Source: Pedobacter sp. FW305-3-2-15-E-R2A2 (lineage in GTDB: Bacteria > Bacteroidota > Bacteroidia > Sphingobacteriales > Sphingobacteriaceae). Taken from it: DNA of 64,000 nucleotides. Below the pieces are notes generated by a model. That model was not told the origin of the DNA and did no database searches. It worked only from the letters and a program-made list of their open reading frames with translations. The stretch covers positions 7,316,001-7,380,000 of the forward strand of contig NZ_CP151803.1 in NCBI RefSeq assembly GCF_038446955.1, written 5' to 3'. Position 1 is the first letter of the stretch. Every line of letters begins with the position of its first letter. Position numbers and translations under genes: made by a program. Positions 27,992 through 36,306 of the stretch are shown piece by piece.

Positions 27992-28978
27992 ATGAGAGAA
28001 ATTCAATTTAGAGAAGCGTTACGTGAAGCCCTAAGTGAAGAAATGCGTAAAAATGAGAACGTATTCCTGATGGGTGAAGAAGTAGCGCAATACAATGGTG
28101 CTTATAAGGTAAGTCAGGGTATGTTAGACGAGTTTGGCGACAAACGCGTAATTGATACTCCAATTGCCGAATTGGGCTTTACCGGTATTGGTATTGGCGC
28201 AGCAATGAATGGATTGATTCCGGTCATAGAATTTATGACTTTCAATTTCTCGTTGGTTGCTATTGATCAGATTATTAACGGCGCAGCCAAAATGTTATCA
28301 ATGAGTGGCGGACAGTTCCCTATTCCGATCGTATTTCGTGGCCCAACCGGAAATGCAGGTCAGTTAGGTGCACAACACTCTCAGAACTTTGAGAACTGGT
28401 ATGCAAACTGCCCGGGCTTAAAAGTAGTGGTTCCATCTACTCCTTATGAAGCTAAAGGTCTGTTAAAACAAGCTATCCTTGATCCGGATCCGGTAATTTT
28501 CATGGAATCTGAAGTAATGTATGGCGATAAAGGAGAAGTTCCTGAAGAAGAATATTACCTGCCAATCGGTAAAGCTAATGTGGTTAAAGAAGGTACTGAT
28601 GTAACGATCGTTACTTTTGGTAAAATGTTAACCCGTGTGGTAAACCCGGCTGTAGAAGAGTTGACTAAAGAAGGAATCAGTGTAGAAGTAATCGATTTAC
28701 GTACTGTACGTCCTATCGATTATCCAACCATCATTGAGTCTGTTAAGAAAACAAACCGTTTAGTGATCGTTGAAGAGGCATGGCCACTGGCCTCCATCTC
28801 TTCTGAGATTGCATTTAATGTTCAAAAGAATGCTTTTGATTATTTAGATGCTCCGGTATTGCGTATCACTTGTGCTGATGTTCCACTTCCGTATGCACCA
28901 ACACTGATTGCAGCTAGCTTACCTAATGCTGAAAAAGTGATTAAAGCAGTTAAAGAAGTAATGTACGTAGCAAAATAA
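27992..28978 (+). CDS. pdhB: Pyruvate dehydrogenase E1 component, beta subunit
   Basis: A 328-residue transketolase-like subunit. Recognised by REALREALSEEMRKN, the thiamine-binding EFMTFNFSLVAIDQI region and the TPYEAKGLL and VIDLRTVRPID motifs. Forms the E1 heterotetramer with PdhA to decarboxylate pyruvate. No pdhA, E2 or E3 gene is in this neighbourhood, as is common in Bacteroidota. A strong terminator follows. Confidence 0.95.
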   Translation: MREIQFREALREALSEEMRKNENVFLMGEEVAQYNGAYKVSQGMLDEFGDKRVIDTPIAELGFTGIGIGAAMNGLIPVIEFMTFNFSLVAIDQIINGAAKMLSMSGGQFPIPIVFRGPTGNAGQLGAQHSQNFENWYANCPGLKVVVPSTPYEAKGLLKQAILDPDPVIFMESEVMYGDKGEVPEEEYYLPIGKANVVKEGTDVTIVTFGKMLTRVVNPAVEELTKEGISVEVIDLRTVRPIDYPTIIESVKKTNRLVIVEEAWPLASISSEIAFNVQKNAFDYLDAPVLRITCADVPLPYAPTLIAASLPNAEKVIKAVKEVMYVAK

Positions 28979-29003
28979 GCTATTTAATATATCCTATTAT
29001 ATG

Positions 29004-29038
29004 ATCCCGTTGGCAAAAAACCAGCGGGATTTTTTTTA
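29004..29038 (+). terminator. Intrinsic terminator of pdhB
   Basis: Stem ATCCCGTTGG (29004-29013)/CCAGCGGGAT (29021-29030) with a GCAAAAA-type loop, then T8. Confidence 0.88.
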
Positions 29039-29150
29039 TTTATCCTAACCAGGGCGCAACAATTCATTAACATTTTATTTATTTGAGGATGTCGATTGTT
29101 AGAATTAATTTTGGCCCCAATTGTACGTTAGAATACCAAAAGATCTTTAA

Positions 29151-31448
29151 ATGAGTCACCATTCTAAAATAATTGCTGCCGAACTTGTGGTAGCTGAAAA
29201 GCAGGTTATTGCGACTATTGAATTGTTGGATGAAGGAGCAACAGTTCCTTTTATCTCACGTTACCGTAAAGAAATGACGGGTAGCCTGGATGAAGTACAG
29301 GTGGCGGCAGTCCGCGATAGGTTTCAGCAGCTTCGTGAGCTGGACAAACGCAGAGAAGCAATCCTGAAAGCTTTAGCGGCACTGGATAAGCTGACGCCTG
29401 AACTGGAGGCTCAGATTAATGAGGCTACAAACATCGCGACAATCGAAGATATTTATCTTCCTTATAAGCCTAAACGTAAAACCAGAGCATCTGAAGCCAG
29501 AAAAAAAGGCCTGGAGCCTTTAGCCTTACTGATCCTGGAACAAGGAAAAGTCGACCCTGATGCGGCAGCCGAAGCTTTCTTAAATGCAGAGCTGGGTGTA
29601 AATTCTACCGAAGAAGCTTTGTCCGGTGCAAGAGACATCATTGCGGAAATTGTAAATGAGAGTGTGGAAGTGAGAACTTCAATGCGGAGGTATTTCCAGC
29701 AGAAAGCATCTTTTAAATCTTCAGTGCTGAAGGGTAAAGAGGAAGAAGGAATCAAGTATAAAGATTATTTTGACTGGGAAGAACCCCTGAAAGCAGCACC
29801 CTCACACCGTGTACTCGCGATGAGAAGGGGAGAGAACGAATCGATCTTAAAATTGGAGACCATGCCGGAAGAAGAAGGCGCGATTACAATTTTGGAAGAA
29901 CAGTTTGTGAAAGGTAATTCACCAGGTAGTAAACAGGTGAAGCTGGCAATACAGGACTGTTATAAAAGATTGTTAGGCCCGGCAATGGAAACAGAAATCC
30001 GCTCTTTCTCTAAAGATAAAGCAGATGAAGAGGCCATTCGTGTATTTGCTGAAAATGCCAGACAGCTCTTATTGGCAGCACCAATGGGACAAAAAAATGT
30101 GCTGGCCATTGACCCCGGATTCCGTACCGGATGTAAGGTGGTTTGTTTGGACAGACAAGGGAAATTATTAGAGAATACAGCGATCTATCCACATACCGGA
30201 CAAGGAAATGTGAAGAACGCCGCGGATAAAATTATTGAGCTTTGTAAAAAGCACGAAGTAGAAGCCATTGCCATTGGTAATGGGACCGCAGGTAGAGAAA
30301 CAGAAGTGTTTATCCGCGGACTTCAATTGCCGGAAATCACAGTGGTGATGGTGAATGAAAACGGAGCCTCTATCTATTCTGCCTCAGATGTGGCTAGAGA
30401 AGAGTTTCCAACTCAGGACATTACCGTTCGTGGAGCCGTTTCTATCGGCAGAAGGTTAATGGATCCATTGGCCGAATTGGTAAAGATCGACCCTAAGTCT
30501 ATTGGCGTCGGACAATACCAGCACGACGTAGACCAGGGTAAATTGCAACAATCTCTGGATGATACCGTAATGAGCTGTGTAAATGCGGTAGGAGTGGAGT
30601 TAAATACCGCTTCAAAACAAGTGTTGGCTTACGTTTCCGGCCTTGGCCCTCAATTGGCGCAAAACATCGTGACCTATAGAAATGAAAATGGAGCCTTTAA
30701 AAACAGGGAAAGCCTGAAAAAGGTTCCTCGTTTAGGTGATAAAGCATTTGAGCAAGCAGCTGGATTCCTTAGGATCAGAAATGCAGAGCATGTGCTGGAT
30801 GCAAGTGGTGTTCACCCGGAGCGTTACGCTTTGGTGAATAAAATGGCCAGAGATTTAAATTGTACGGTTGCCCAGTTGGTGAAAGATACAGAGTTGAGAA
30901 AGCAGATCAAATTGCAGCAATATGTGAGTGAAGAGATCGGTTTGCCTACCCTGAATGACATCATGAGCGAATTGGCAAAACCGGGAAGAGATCCCCGTGA
31001 GCAATTTGAAGCATTTAGCTTCACTGATGGCGTAAATGAGGTTTCAGATCTGAAGATCGGTATGAAACTTCCTGGAATTGTCACAAATATTACCAATTTC
31101 GGTGCTTTTGTGGATATAGGTGTTCATCAGGATGGATTGGTCCATACAAGTCAGATGTCTGATCGTTTTATCGCCAACCCTAACGATGTGGTAAAAGTGC
31201 ATCAAAAGGTGGAAGTAACGGTAATGGAAGTAGACGTGGCACGTAAACGCATTTCCTTATCCATGAAGACAGGAGAAGCGAGACCTAAAGCTAAAAATAA
31301 CGGGAAACCGGCAGAAAAGGCGAAAACGTTCGGCAAACCATCAGCGGCTAAACCAAAACCTGCACCTAAACCGGAGCGAAAAGAAAAAGCGCAGCCGGAA
31401 GGCGATTTGCAGCTGAAGCTGGAAGCACTGAAAAATAAGTTTAAATAA
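29151..31448 (+). CDS. tex: Tex-family RNA-binding transcription accessory protein
   Basis: A 765-residue cytoplasmic protein. N-terminal helical domain with VPFISRYRKEMTGSLDEV; YqgF-like RNase H fold with LAIDPGFRTGCKVV; helix-hairpin-helix region (NIVTYRNENGAFKNRESLKKVPRLG); C-terminal S1 domain (IVTNITNFGAFVDIGVHQDGLVH). A Lys/Pro/Ala-rich tail follows the S1 domain. Tex binds structured RNA and polymerase and affects expression broadly. Convergent with the RtcB operon across a shared terminator. Confidence 0.95.
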   Translation: MSHHSKIIAAELVVAEKQVIATIELLDEGATVPFISRYRKEMTGSLDEVQVAAVRDRFQQLRELDKRREAILKALAALDKLTPELEAQINEATNIATIEDIYLPYKPKRKTRASEARKKGLEPLALLILEQGKVDPDAAAEAFLNAELGVNSTEEALSGARDIIAEIVNESVEVRTSMRRYFQQKASFKSSVLKGKEEEGIKYKDYFDWEEPLKAAPSHRVLAMRRGENESILKLETMPEEEGAITILEEQFVKGNSPGSKQVKLAIQDCYKRLLGPAMETEIRSFSKDKADEEAIRVFAENARQLLLAAPMGQKNVLAIDPGFRTGCKVVCLDRQGKLLENTAIYPHTGQGNVKNAADKIIELCKKHEVEAIAIGNGTAGRETEVFIRGLQLPEITVVMVNENGASIYSASDVAREEFPTQDITVRGAVSIGRRLMDPLAELVKIDPKSIGVGQYQHDVDQGKLQQSLDDTVMSCVNAVGVELNTASKQVLAYVSGLGPQLAQNIVTYRNENGAFKNRESLKKVPRLGDKAFEQAAGFLRIRNAEHVLDASGVHPERYALVNKMARDLNCTVAQLVKDTELRKQIKLQQYVSEEIGLPTLNDIMSELAKPGRDPREQFEAFSFTDGVNEVSDLKIGMKLPGIVTNITNFGAFVDIGVHQDGLVHTSQMSDRFIANPNDVVKVHQKVEVTVMEVDVARKRISLSMKTGEARPKAKNNGKPAEKAKTFGKPSAAKPKPAPKPERKEKAQPEGDLQLKLEALKNKFK

Positions 31449-31462
31449 CAGACGATAAACAA

Positions 31463-31498
31463 AAAAAGGTTCGAAATGTGAGTTTCGAACCTTTTTTA
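31463..31498. terminator. Bidirectional terminator between tex and rtcB
   Basis: 15-bp stem AAAAAAGGTTCGAAA (31463-31477)/TTTCGAACCTTTTTT (31484-31498), loop TGTGAG. It works for both converging transcripts. Confidence 0.9.
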
Positions 31499-31499
31499 T

Positions 31500-32924
31500 T
31501 TAATCCTCCCGGCTTCCATCATCGGCCATACGGACGATCTTCGGACTGAACCTGGCCACCACATCCACGAGCTCTTTTTGAGCATCCATCACAAGGTTGA
31601 TGTCTTTATAAGCCATCGGTGCCTCGTCTAATCCTGCTCCAATCAAGGTCACTTCGTGTTCCTTCAAAATCGCCCTCATTTGATCTTTGGAGATGTTTTT
31701 AATGGCTTTTGTTCGGCTCATTAATCTCCCTGCACCATGAGAGGCAGAGTTAATGGCAGCAGTCTCTCCTTTTCCGCGGACCAGAAATCCCGGAGCGGTC
31801 ATAGAGCCCGGAATAATTCCCATTACGCCTTTACCAGCAGGGGTAGCTCCTTTACGGTGAACAATCACTTCTTCTCCGTTCCAGATCTCTTTCCAGGCAA
31901 AATTATGGTGGTTTTCTACCGTAGCCAGCACTTCTGCACCAATGGCCTTAGTCAGTTTTTTATGGATCACCTCATGACAGGCAGAGGCATAATCTCCGGC
32001 AAGGTTCATCGCCAGCCAATATTCTTGTCCGGCTTCAGAATTCATATCCAGATAAGCCAGATTTGCCGCCTCTTGCGGAAGCTTACACAATTCCTTAGCC
32101 AGTTTGGTGTAATATCCCGCTACCGTTGCCCCAAATCCGCGGGAACCTGAATGCGTTAGCAAGGCGAGGTATTTTCCCTTAGGAATGGTTAAGATCTCGT
32201 CGTCTTTCTCAAACTCGATGATTCCCCATTCCACAAAGTGATTTCCACCTCCGGAGCTTCCCAATTGAGAATAAGCTTTGTCGTGCAGGTTTTTGATCAT
32301 TGGCGTAAGGTTAAACGTTTCGCGATCCAGGACCTCATGATCTGCTTTATATCGTCCATGAAAACCATGTCCTGCCCCAAATTTGGTATGTGCAATCAGT
32401 TCTCTTTTGAACTGAGCTTCATGCGCATGGAAATGGCTCTCTGAAATATCGAATACAGACAAGGCCATTCTACAACCGATGTCAACACCCACTCCATAAG
32501 GTATAATTGCATTACGCGTCGCTAAAACACCGCCTATCGGCAAACCATATCCCTGATGCGCATCCGGCATTAATGCTCCGGCAACACTCACCGGTAACCT
32601 CATCGCGATATTCATTTGTTTCCTGGCGCCTTCTTCTATTTGATCACTCCCATAGACGGTATAAACTGCTGCTTGTGCTGACAGGGCAATGGTGTCATCT
32701 ACTGGTACAGCATCTGCTTCAATAATGGCTGTAGCCAGTTCCCCAAGGATTTTATCATCCAGGAACGCTTCTGCTTTCGCCTTTACTTCCACCAACAGGT
32801 TGATCAGCGCTTCTTTGCTTAGTTCTTCAAATTTATTTTCTGTCAGACTTAAGGCAAGTCCGAGTATTTTTCCGGGAGCATAACCTCTTTTAATCAGGTC
32901 ATCTCCATTTAATATATTGTTCAT
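31500..32924 (-). CDS. rtcB: RNA-splicing ligase RtcB (copy 1, slipin operon)
   Basis: GTP- and manganese-dependent ligase that joins 2',3'-cyclic phosphate or 3'-phosphate RNA ends to 5'-OH ends, the kind made by anticodon nucleases. Motifs: GVDIGCRMALS with metal-binding Cys151, LGSSGGGNHFVEWG, LTHSGSRGFGA, VENHHNFAWKE and the guanylylated histidine in HRKGATPAGKG. At 474 residues it is full length. It is the last gene of slipin-RlaP-RlaP-rtcB, starting 10 bp after the preceding stop. A second copy lies at 37864-39264, so the organism keeps two RtcB units in one island. Confidence 0.96.
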   Translation of the reverse strand: MNNILNGDDLIKRGYAPGKILGLALSLTENKFEELSKEALINLLVEVKAKAEAFLDDKILGELATAIIEADAVPVDDTIALSAQAAVYTVYGSDQIEEGARKQMNIAMRLPVSVAGALMPDAHQGYGLPIGGVLATRNAIIPYGVGVDIGCRMALSVFDISESHFHAHEAQFKRELIAHTKFGAGHGFHGRYKADHEVLDRETFNLTPMIKNLHDKAYSQLGSSGGGNHFVEWGIIEFEKDDEILTIPKGKYLALLTHSGSRGFGATVAGYYTKLAKELCKLPQEAANLAYLDMNSEAGQEYWLAMNLAGDYASACHEVIHKKLTKAIGAEVLATVENHHNFAWKEIWNGEEVIVHRKGATPAGKGVMGIIPGSMTAPGFLVRGKGETAAINSASHGAGRLMSRTKAIKNISKDQMRAILKEHEVTLIGAGLDEAPMAYKDINLVMDAQKELVDVVARFSPKIVRMADDGSRED

Positions 32925-32934
32925 TGTTTAATTT

Positions 32935-33993
32935 CTAATGGTATAACTCCGTTCTCATGGCAATGAGCACTTTTTCCAGTGCCTCAGCGTCCGGAGCTTC
33001 CGGTAAATCACTTTTTTTGTAAGCGAGGTCTATCTGTACGATCAGTTCCTCTGCCATCTTTTGCAGTTCATCATAGGAATAATGACCAGACTTTATCGAG
33101 AGCAATTCCGCTCTGTTGGGCCGCTTTATCCGGAGTTCAGCTGTGCGCAGGAGCTCCTCTGCTACCTGCAGCAGACGGATGGTATGCATCATGTTTTTTG
33201 CATCGTAGTCCTTGCCGTGTTCCAGGTTGTTGAGGTAGCGTTCTTCATTCCTTTTGGCTACCCAATCCCAGTATTCCCGGTATTCTTTGCAATAGCTGGA
33301 GTAGCTGTCCTGGTTAAACTGCAGGTAGGCCATTTCTTTTTCTCCTTTAGGAACAGAGGATAAGGAAAGCTCATTTGCCAGCACATTTGTTGCGATTCCT
33401 TTATAGCCCAGGTTTTCTTCCTCATCATAAAATAAAGCAAATAAACCTCTGGAATGCGGAATATTGATCAGCCCACATTGTTCCTGTTTGTATCCTTGCG
33501 TTTTTAACCAATCCCGGAGGCTAAGGGCGTTATAGCCTGCTAGTATAAAGCAGAAGTCTAACACCGTTGCCCTTTCTTTGGGAAGCGGATTGACGATTTT
33601 CTTTTTCAATCCTTTCGCTTTCCGGATCTGGGTGATGGCATAACCGGCAAAAGTATCCCTGCATAGTTTCGATAAAAACATCGCAGTATTCAATTTGTCC
33701 ATGACCGGATGTTTGTACAGGATCATCTCTTCCGGAGAGGCCAGCATTTCCAGCATATTAGGATTGTTTTTGATCAGCAATTCTACATATCTGCCCAATT
33801 CATAATACACTTCATCATTGCTTTCATTGCTGATTTGAGGGGTATAAGTCAACCCATAAAATTCGGATTTTGGAAGGTAATAAACGCCTTTAAGATCCCT
33901 GTCAGAGGTCGCGGTAGCTAATCCATAGGACCGGCTTCCGCTAACACATTCAAAAAGCAACAGGCCTTTATCCTTTAGGTCTTGTATCGTCAT
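32935..33993 (-). CDS. RlaP-type nucleotidyltransferase B
   Basis: A 352-residue DNA-polymerase-beta-superfamily protein. The active-site pattern SGSRSYGLATATSDRDLKG (residues about 19-38) gives the GS motif and the two metal-binding aspartates (D-R-D). The remainder is helical. It fits the RlaP group (YcgL-like, 'RNA repair pathway DNA polymerase beta family') known to neighbour RtcB. Its start overlaps the end of the upstream nucleotidyltransferase by 26 bp, pointing to coupled translation. It probably adds nucleotides to RNA ends before or after ligation; substrate and nucleotide are unknown. Confidence 0.82.
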   Translation of the reverse strand: MTIQDLKDKGLLLFECVSGSRSYGLATATSDRDLKGVYYLPKSEFYGLTYTPQISNESNDEVYYELGRYVELLIKNNPNMLEMLASPEEMILYKHPVMDKLNTAMFLSKLCRDTFAGYAITQIRKAKGLKKKIVNPLPKERATVLDFCFILAGYNALSLRDWLKTQGYKQEQCGLINIPHSRGLFALFYDEEENLGYKGIATNVLANELSLSSVPKGEKEMAYLQFNQDSYSSYCKEYREYWDWVAKRNEERYLNNLEHGKDYDAKNMMHTIRLLQVAEELLRTAELRIKRPNRAELLSIKSGHYSYDELQKMAEELIVQIDLAYKKSDLPEAPDAEALEKVLIAMRTELYH

Positions 33994-34744
33994 ATTCGTT
34001 TATTATTTTTATAAAGAAGTGATTCAGTCCTTCCAGGTCAAATTGATTTTTAGAAAGGTCTTTAGCCGCTTCGGTACAATTTATAAATTCCTCCTCTATA
34101 TAACTCTTTAACGGCGCAGGTATTTTGATCACCGTTTCTTCTTTTCCGGTAGCCTTAAATACGATCAAATCGCTTACCAATGTCTGCAAATGTTTTGGAA
34201 GCAGGTCCATTAAAGGGCCTATTTCCATGGGGGCGATTTGATTCTTTTCTAAACACCATTTTGCAGAAAGCAGTGGCCGAAGTACATAAAACAGCTTCTT
34301 TATTTTTATCTCATCCTCATTCACGACAGTATCCATAGCACCTTTGGCGATCCCCAGGTAATGGTGTGCATTTATCCGCTGACTAAAATAACCCTGGCAT
34401 AAATCCCATAACAGGGCTTTGAAGTTCCCTTCTTCTCCATAAACAACCGGAGATTGAAGCCACTCAAAAGGAGTGGTATTGGATTTTCTTAACAGTTGCA
34501 AAACTTTTCGCAGGTCCCATCCATAGATGTCCAGCTCATCGTTTATAGGGAAGCTGAGGTGATCTGCCCTTTCCGCTATCGACAGGTAGTAATGAACAGG
34601 TTTTACATAGATAAACCGCACATCAAAATCACTGTCCAGCGATGGGAATTGCCATCCCCGACTGCCCGATTCGCAAGAGAAGAGTATTTTTATACCATGC
34701 GCTTGCGCTATTGCACTAAGTCTATTTACGATTGTTGTTGTCAT
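33968..34744 (-). CDS. RlaP-type nucleotidyltransferase A
   Basis: A 258-residue nucleotidyltransferase with the motif ESGSRGWQFPSLDSDFDVRF (about residues 24-43), i.e. GS plus the D-F-D metal pair. The following IYVKPVHYYLSI helix and NTTPFEWLQSPVVY segment are shared with the RlaP family. It lies 41 bp after the slipin gene and overlaps nucleotidyltransferase B. A pair of such enzymes, differing in length (258 and 352 residues), suggests two different end-modification steps or a heterodimer. Confidence 0.82.
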   Translation of the reverse strand: MTTTIVNRLSAIAQAHGIKILFSCESGSRGWQFPSLDSDFDVRFIYVKPVHYYLSIAERADHLSFPINDELDIYGWDLRKVLQLLRKSNTTPFEWLQSPVVYGEEGNFKALLWDLCQGYFSQRINAHHYLGIAKGAMDTVVNEDEIKIKKLFYVLRPLLSAKWCLEKNQIAPMEIGPLMDLLPKHLQTLVSDLIVFKATGKEETVIKIPAPLKSYIEEEFINCTEAAKDLSKNQFDLEGLNHFFIKIINEYDDTRPKG

Positions 34745-34785
34745 CAGTATATTTTTTTAATAGTTGTGAAGCCATCACCGGCATC

Positions 34786-35880
34786 TTATTTAACGAAGAT
34801 TTGCTTCAATTGATCGATCATTTGCCCGCTTCCGGATAAACTGATCGTATTGATCTTTTCTGCAATCTTCTCTACATATTCCATTTCTTTCAGTTTATAT
34901 AACATGGCGTTATCTTCCATCAGTTTTGCTGTATTTAACAAGCTTCTGGTAGAGGCCGTTTCCTCTCTTCTTGTAATCAGGTTGGCTTGTGCTCTTTTTT
35001 CAGCAATCAGTACCTGATTCATGATTTCTTTGATGTCACCAGGTAATATAATATCCTTCAAGCCACAGTTGATCAGTTCAACACCCAGAAGCGCTGCGTT
35101 CGCTGCGGAGCTGGTTAATACATGCTGAGCAATCTTTTCCTTGCTTTCCATCAGTTCATCAAAGGTTAACCTTCCAATGAATTCTCTCAGGGCCAGCTGA
35201 ATCAATACATACAGCTGTTTCTCAAATTCTTTGTTTTCCAACAATGCTTTGATGGCATCTGATACTTTGTATTGAACACTGAAGTTGATTCTCAACTGTG
35301 CTTTATCCTTGGTTAAGATCTCCTGTCCGGCGATTTCCATGTTGAGTTGTCTCAGGTCAGTTTTTAACACCTGAATCAGGGTACTGTTGTTCCACCAGAT
35401 GTAGTTTCCTACTTCCAATACGCGTTCAAACTTTCCATCAACCATCATCAAAGCGGCTTCGTAGCTTTCAATTCTGAACGATCTGACATAAGGCTGCATC
35501 AAGGACTTCAATAAAGTGCTTTTATCAATGTCTTCCGTGATTTCATATTTATTCAGGTCTGCATTCAGGAATGTATACTTGTTCAATCCAATCCAAAAGG
35601 CATACCTTCCGGCAGTCAAGACCTGTTTGAAGTTTCCGTTTTGGTATACTAAAACCAAAGTGTTGTCTTTGACTTCTATCAGGTGTACCAGATTTGCGAA
35701 ATCTTTATTTTGTAACAGGACGTCCAGCTCTGTAGAAGCGATAAAAGTTTTAGACTGATCATAAACTTCTATGGTTTCTCCAAATCCTAACCAGTGGTTT
35801 CCTGCGGTTAATATGCTTTTAAATTCTCTGTTTTTGTAAACCAACCCCACAGAGTTGGTGTTAATGGTTACTCTTTTCAT
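34786..35880 (-). CDS. Slipin / SPFH (band 7) protein with three N-terminal repeats
   Basis: A 364-residue protein; residues about 180-320 are an SPFH/band 7 domain (LRINFSVQYKVSDAIKALLE, LINCGLKDIILPGDIKEIMNQV, QANLITRREETASTRSLLNTAKL), the part that makes ring-like oligomers. The N-terminal half holds three related modules (about 10-40, 73-110 and 139-178) of the type LVYxxGxFxxVLTAGxYxFW. No transmembrane helix is visible, so unlike classic stomatins it may be soluble. It is the first gene of the RtcB operon and sits downstream of the tRNA-like RNA. Slipin-RtcB linkage is known; its job is not. Confidence 0.85.
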   Translation of the reverse strand: MKRVTINTNSVGLVYKNREFKSILTAGNHWLGFGETIEVYDQSKTFIASTELDVLLQNKDFANLVHLIEVKDNTLVLVYQNGNFKQVLTAGRYAFWIGLNKYTFLNADLNKYEITEDIDKSTLLKSLMQPYVRSFRIESYEAALMMVDGKFERVLEVGNYIWWNNSTLIQVLKTDLRQLNMEIAGQEILTKDKAQLRINFSVQYKVSDAIKALLENKEFEKQLYVLIQLALREFIGRLTFDELMESKEKIAQHVLTSSAANAALLGVELINCGLKDIILPGDIKEIMNQVLIAEKRAQANLITRREETASTRSLLNTAKLMEDNAMLYKLKEMEYVEKIAEKINTISLSGSGQMIDQLKQIFVK

Positions 35881-36240
35881 CTATTTTTAATTTTGGTTGG
35901 TTTAATATTTATTTATTCCTGACCTAAGGAAGAATGGTGCGCTCTTTGACCATTCTTCCGGCAGCTTTTTCTCTTTTTTTAACAAGCATTTTTTGAAAAA
36001 CATTCATCCAAAGGATACGGAAGTTCCGTTTGGCAGGAATATTTTGATCTTAAAACTGCGCTACACGATTCAAACCGTCCCTTTCAGATGCGGTTCGTAA
36101 GGTCTGGCATATTTGACAATCAACATTCTTCTGTACCGTTACGGACTTTCAAAGTCTCTTTTGGATTGCTTTATTCCCGATCTCCTGATGGTCAGGTTTT
36201 AAGCGGAATGTTTTTCTCCAATGCTTAATGAGGAGGATTT
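35881..36240 (-). ncRNA. Structured leader between tRNA-like RNA and the slipin gene
   Basis: No plausible protein in either strand. Several strong stems occur. GGAAGAATGGT/ACCATTCTTCC (35928-35938 and 35949-35959) has 11 bp and a 10-nt loop. A composite hairpin CCAAA...TTTGG with inner ACGGA/TCCGT spans 36008-36033. CGAACCG/CGGTTTG covers 36069-36095 (one G-U), and CCTGA/TCAGG lies at 36184-36196. On the minus strand the 11-bp hairpin near the slipin ATG lacks a following U-tract, so it is more likely a processing or control element than an intrinsic terminator. This could be the tail of one long RNA or a 5' UTR. Confidence 0.5.
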
Positions 36241-36300
36241 GTGAAGTTCCTCTTCTTCATTATGGATCCTAAGTCCATTGCATTACCATTTTGCTATTCC
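36240..36300 (-). ncRNA. Leu-like partial tRNA: D-arm, anticodon arm, variable arm
   Basis: Read on the minus strand: a D-arm-like GCA-AAATGGTAA-TGC (36294-36280) with the loop GG; then a perfect five-base-pair anticodon arm ATGGA-CTTAGGA-TCCAT (36278-36262), loop C32-U33-UAG-G37-A38, i.e. the leucine anticodon UAG; then GAAG...CTTC (about 36258-36243), a long variable arm. No T-arm or acceptor partner follows, so it is a tRNA fragment or mimic and not a full tRNA gene. Same strand as, and just downstream of, the permuted tRNA. Confidence 0.6.
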
Positions 36301-36306
36301 AATTTT

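Noticed and set aside
35928..35959. 11-bp hairpin as the terminator of the tRNA-like RNA
   Set aside because: On the minus strand it is followed by TTAGGTCAGG and not by U. The T-rich stretch is on the plus-strand side, where no gene needs a terminator.
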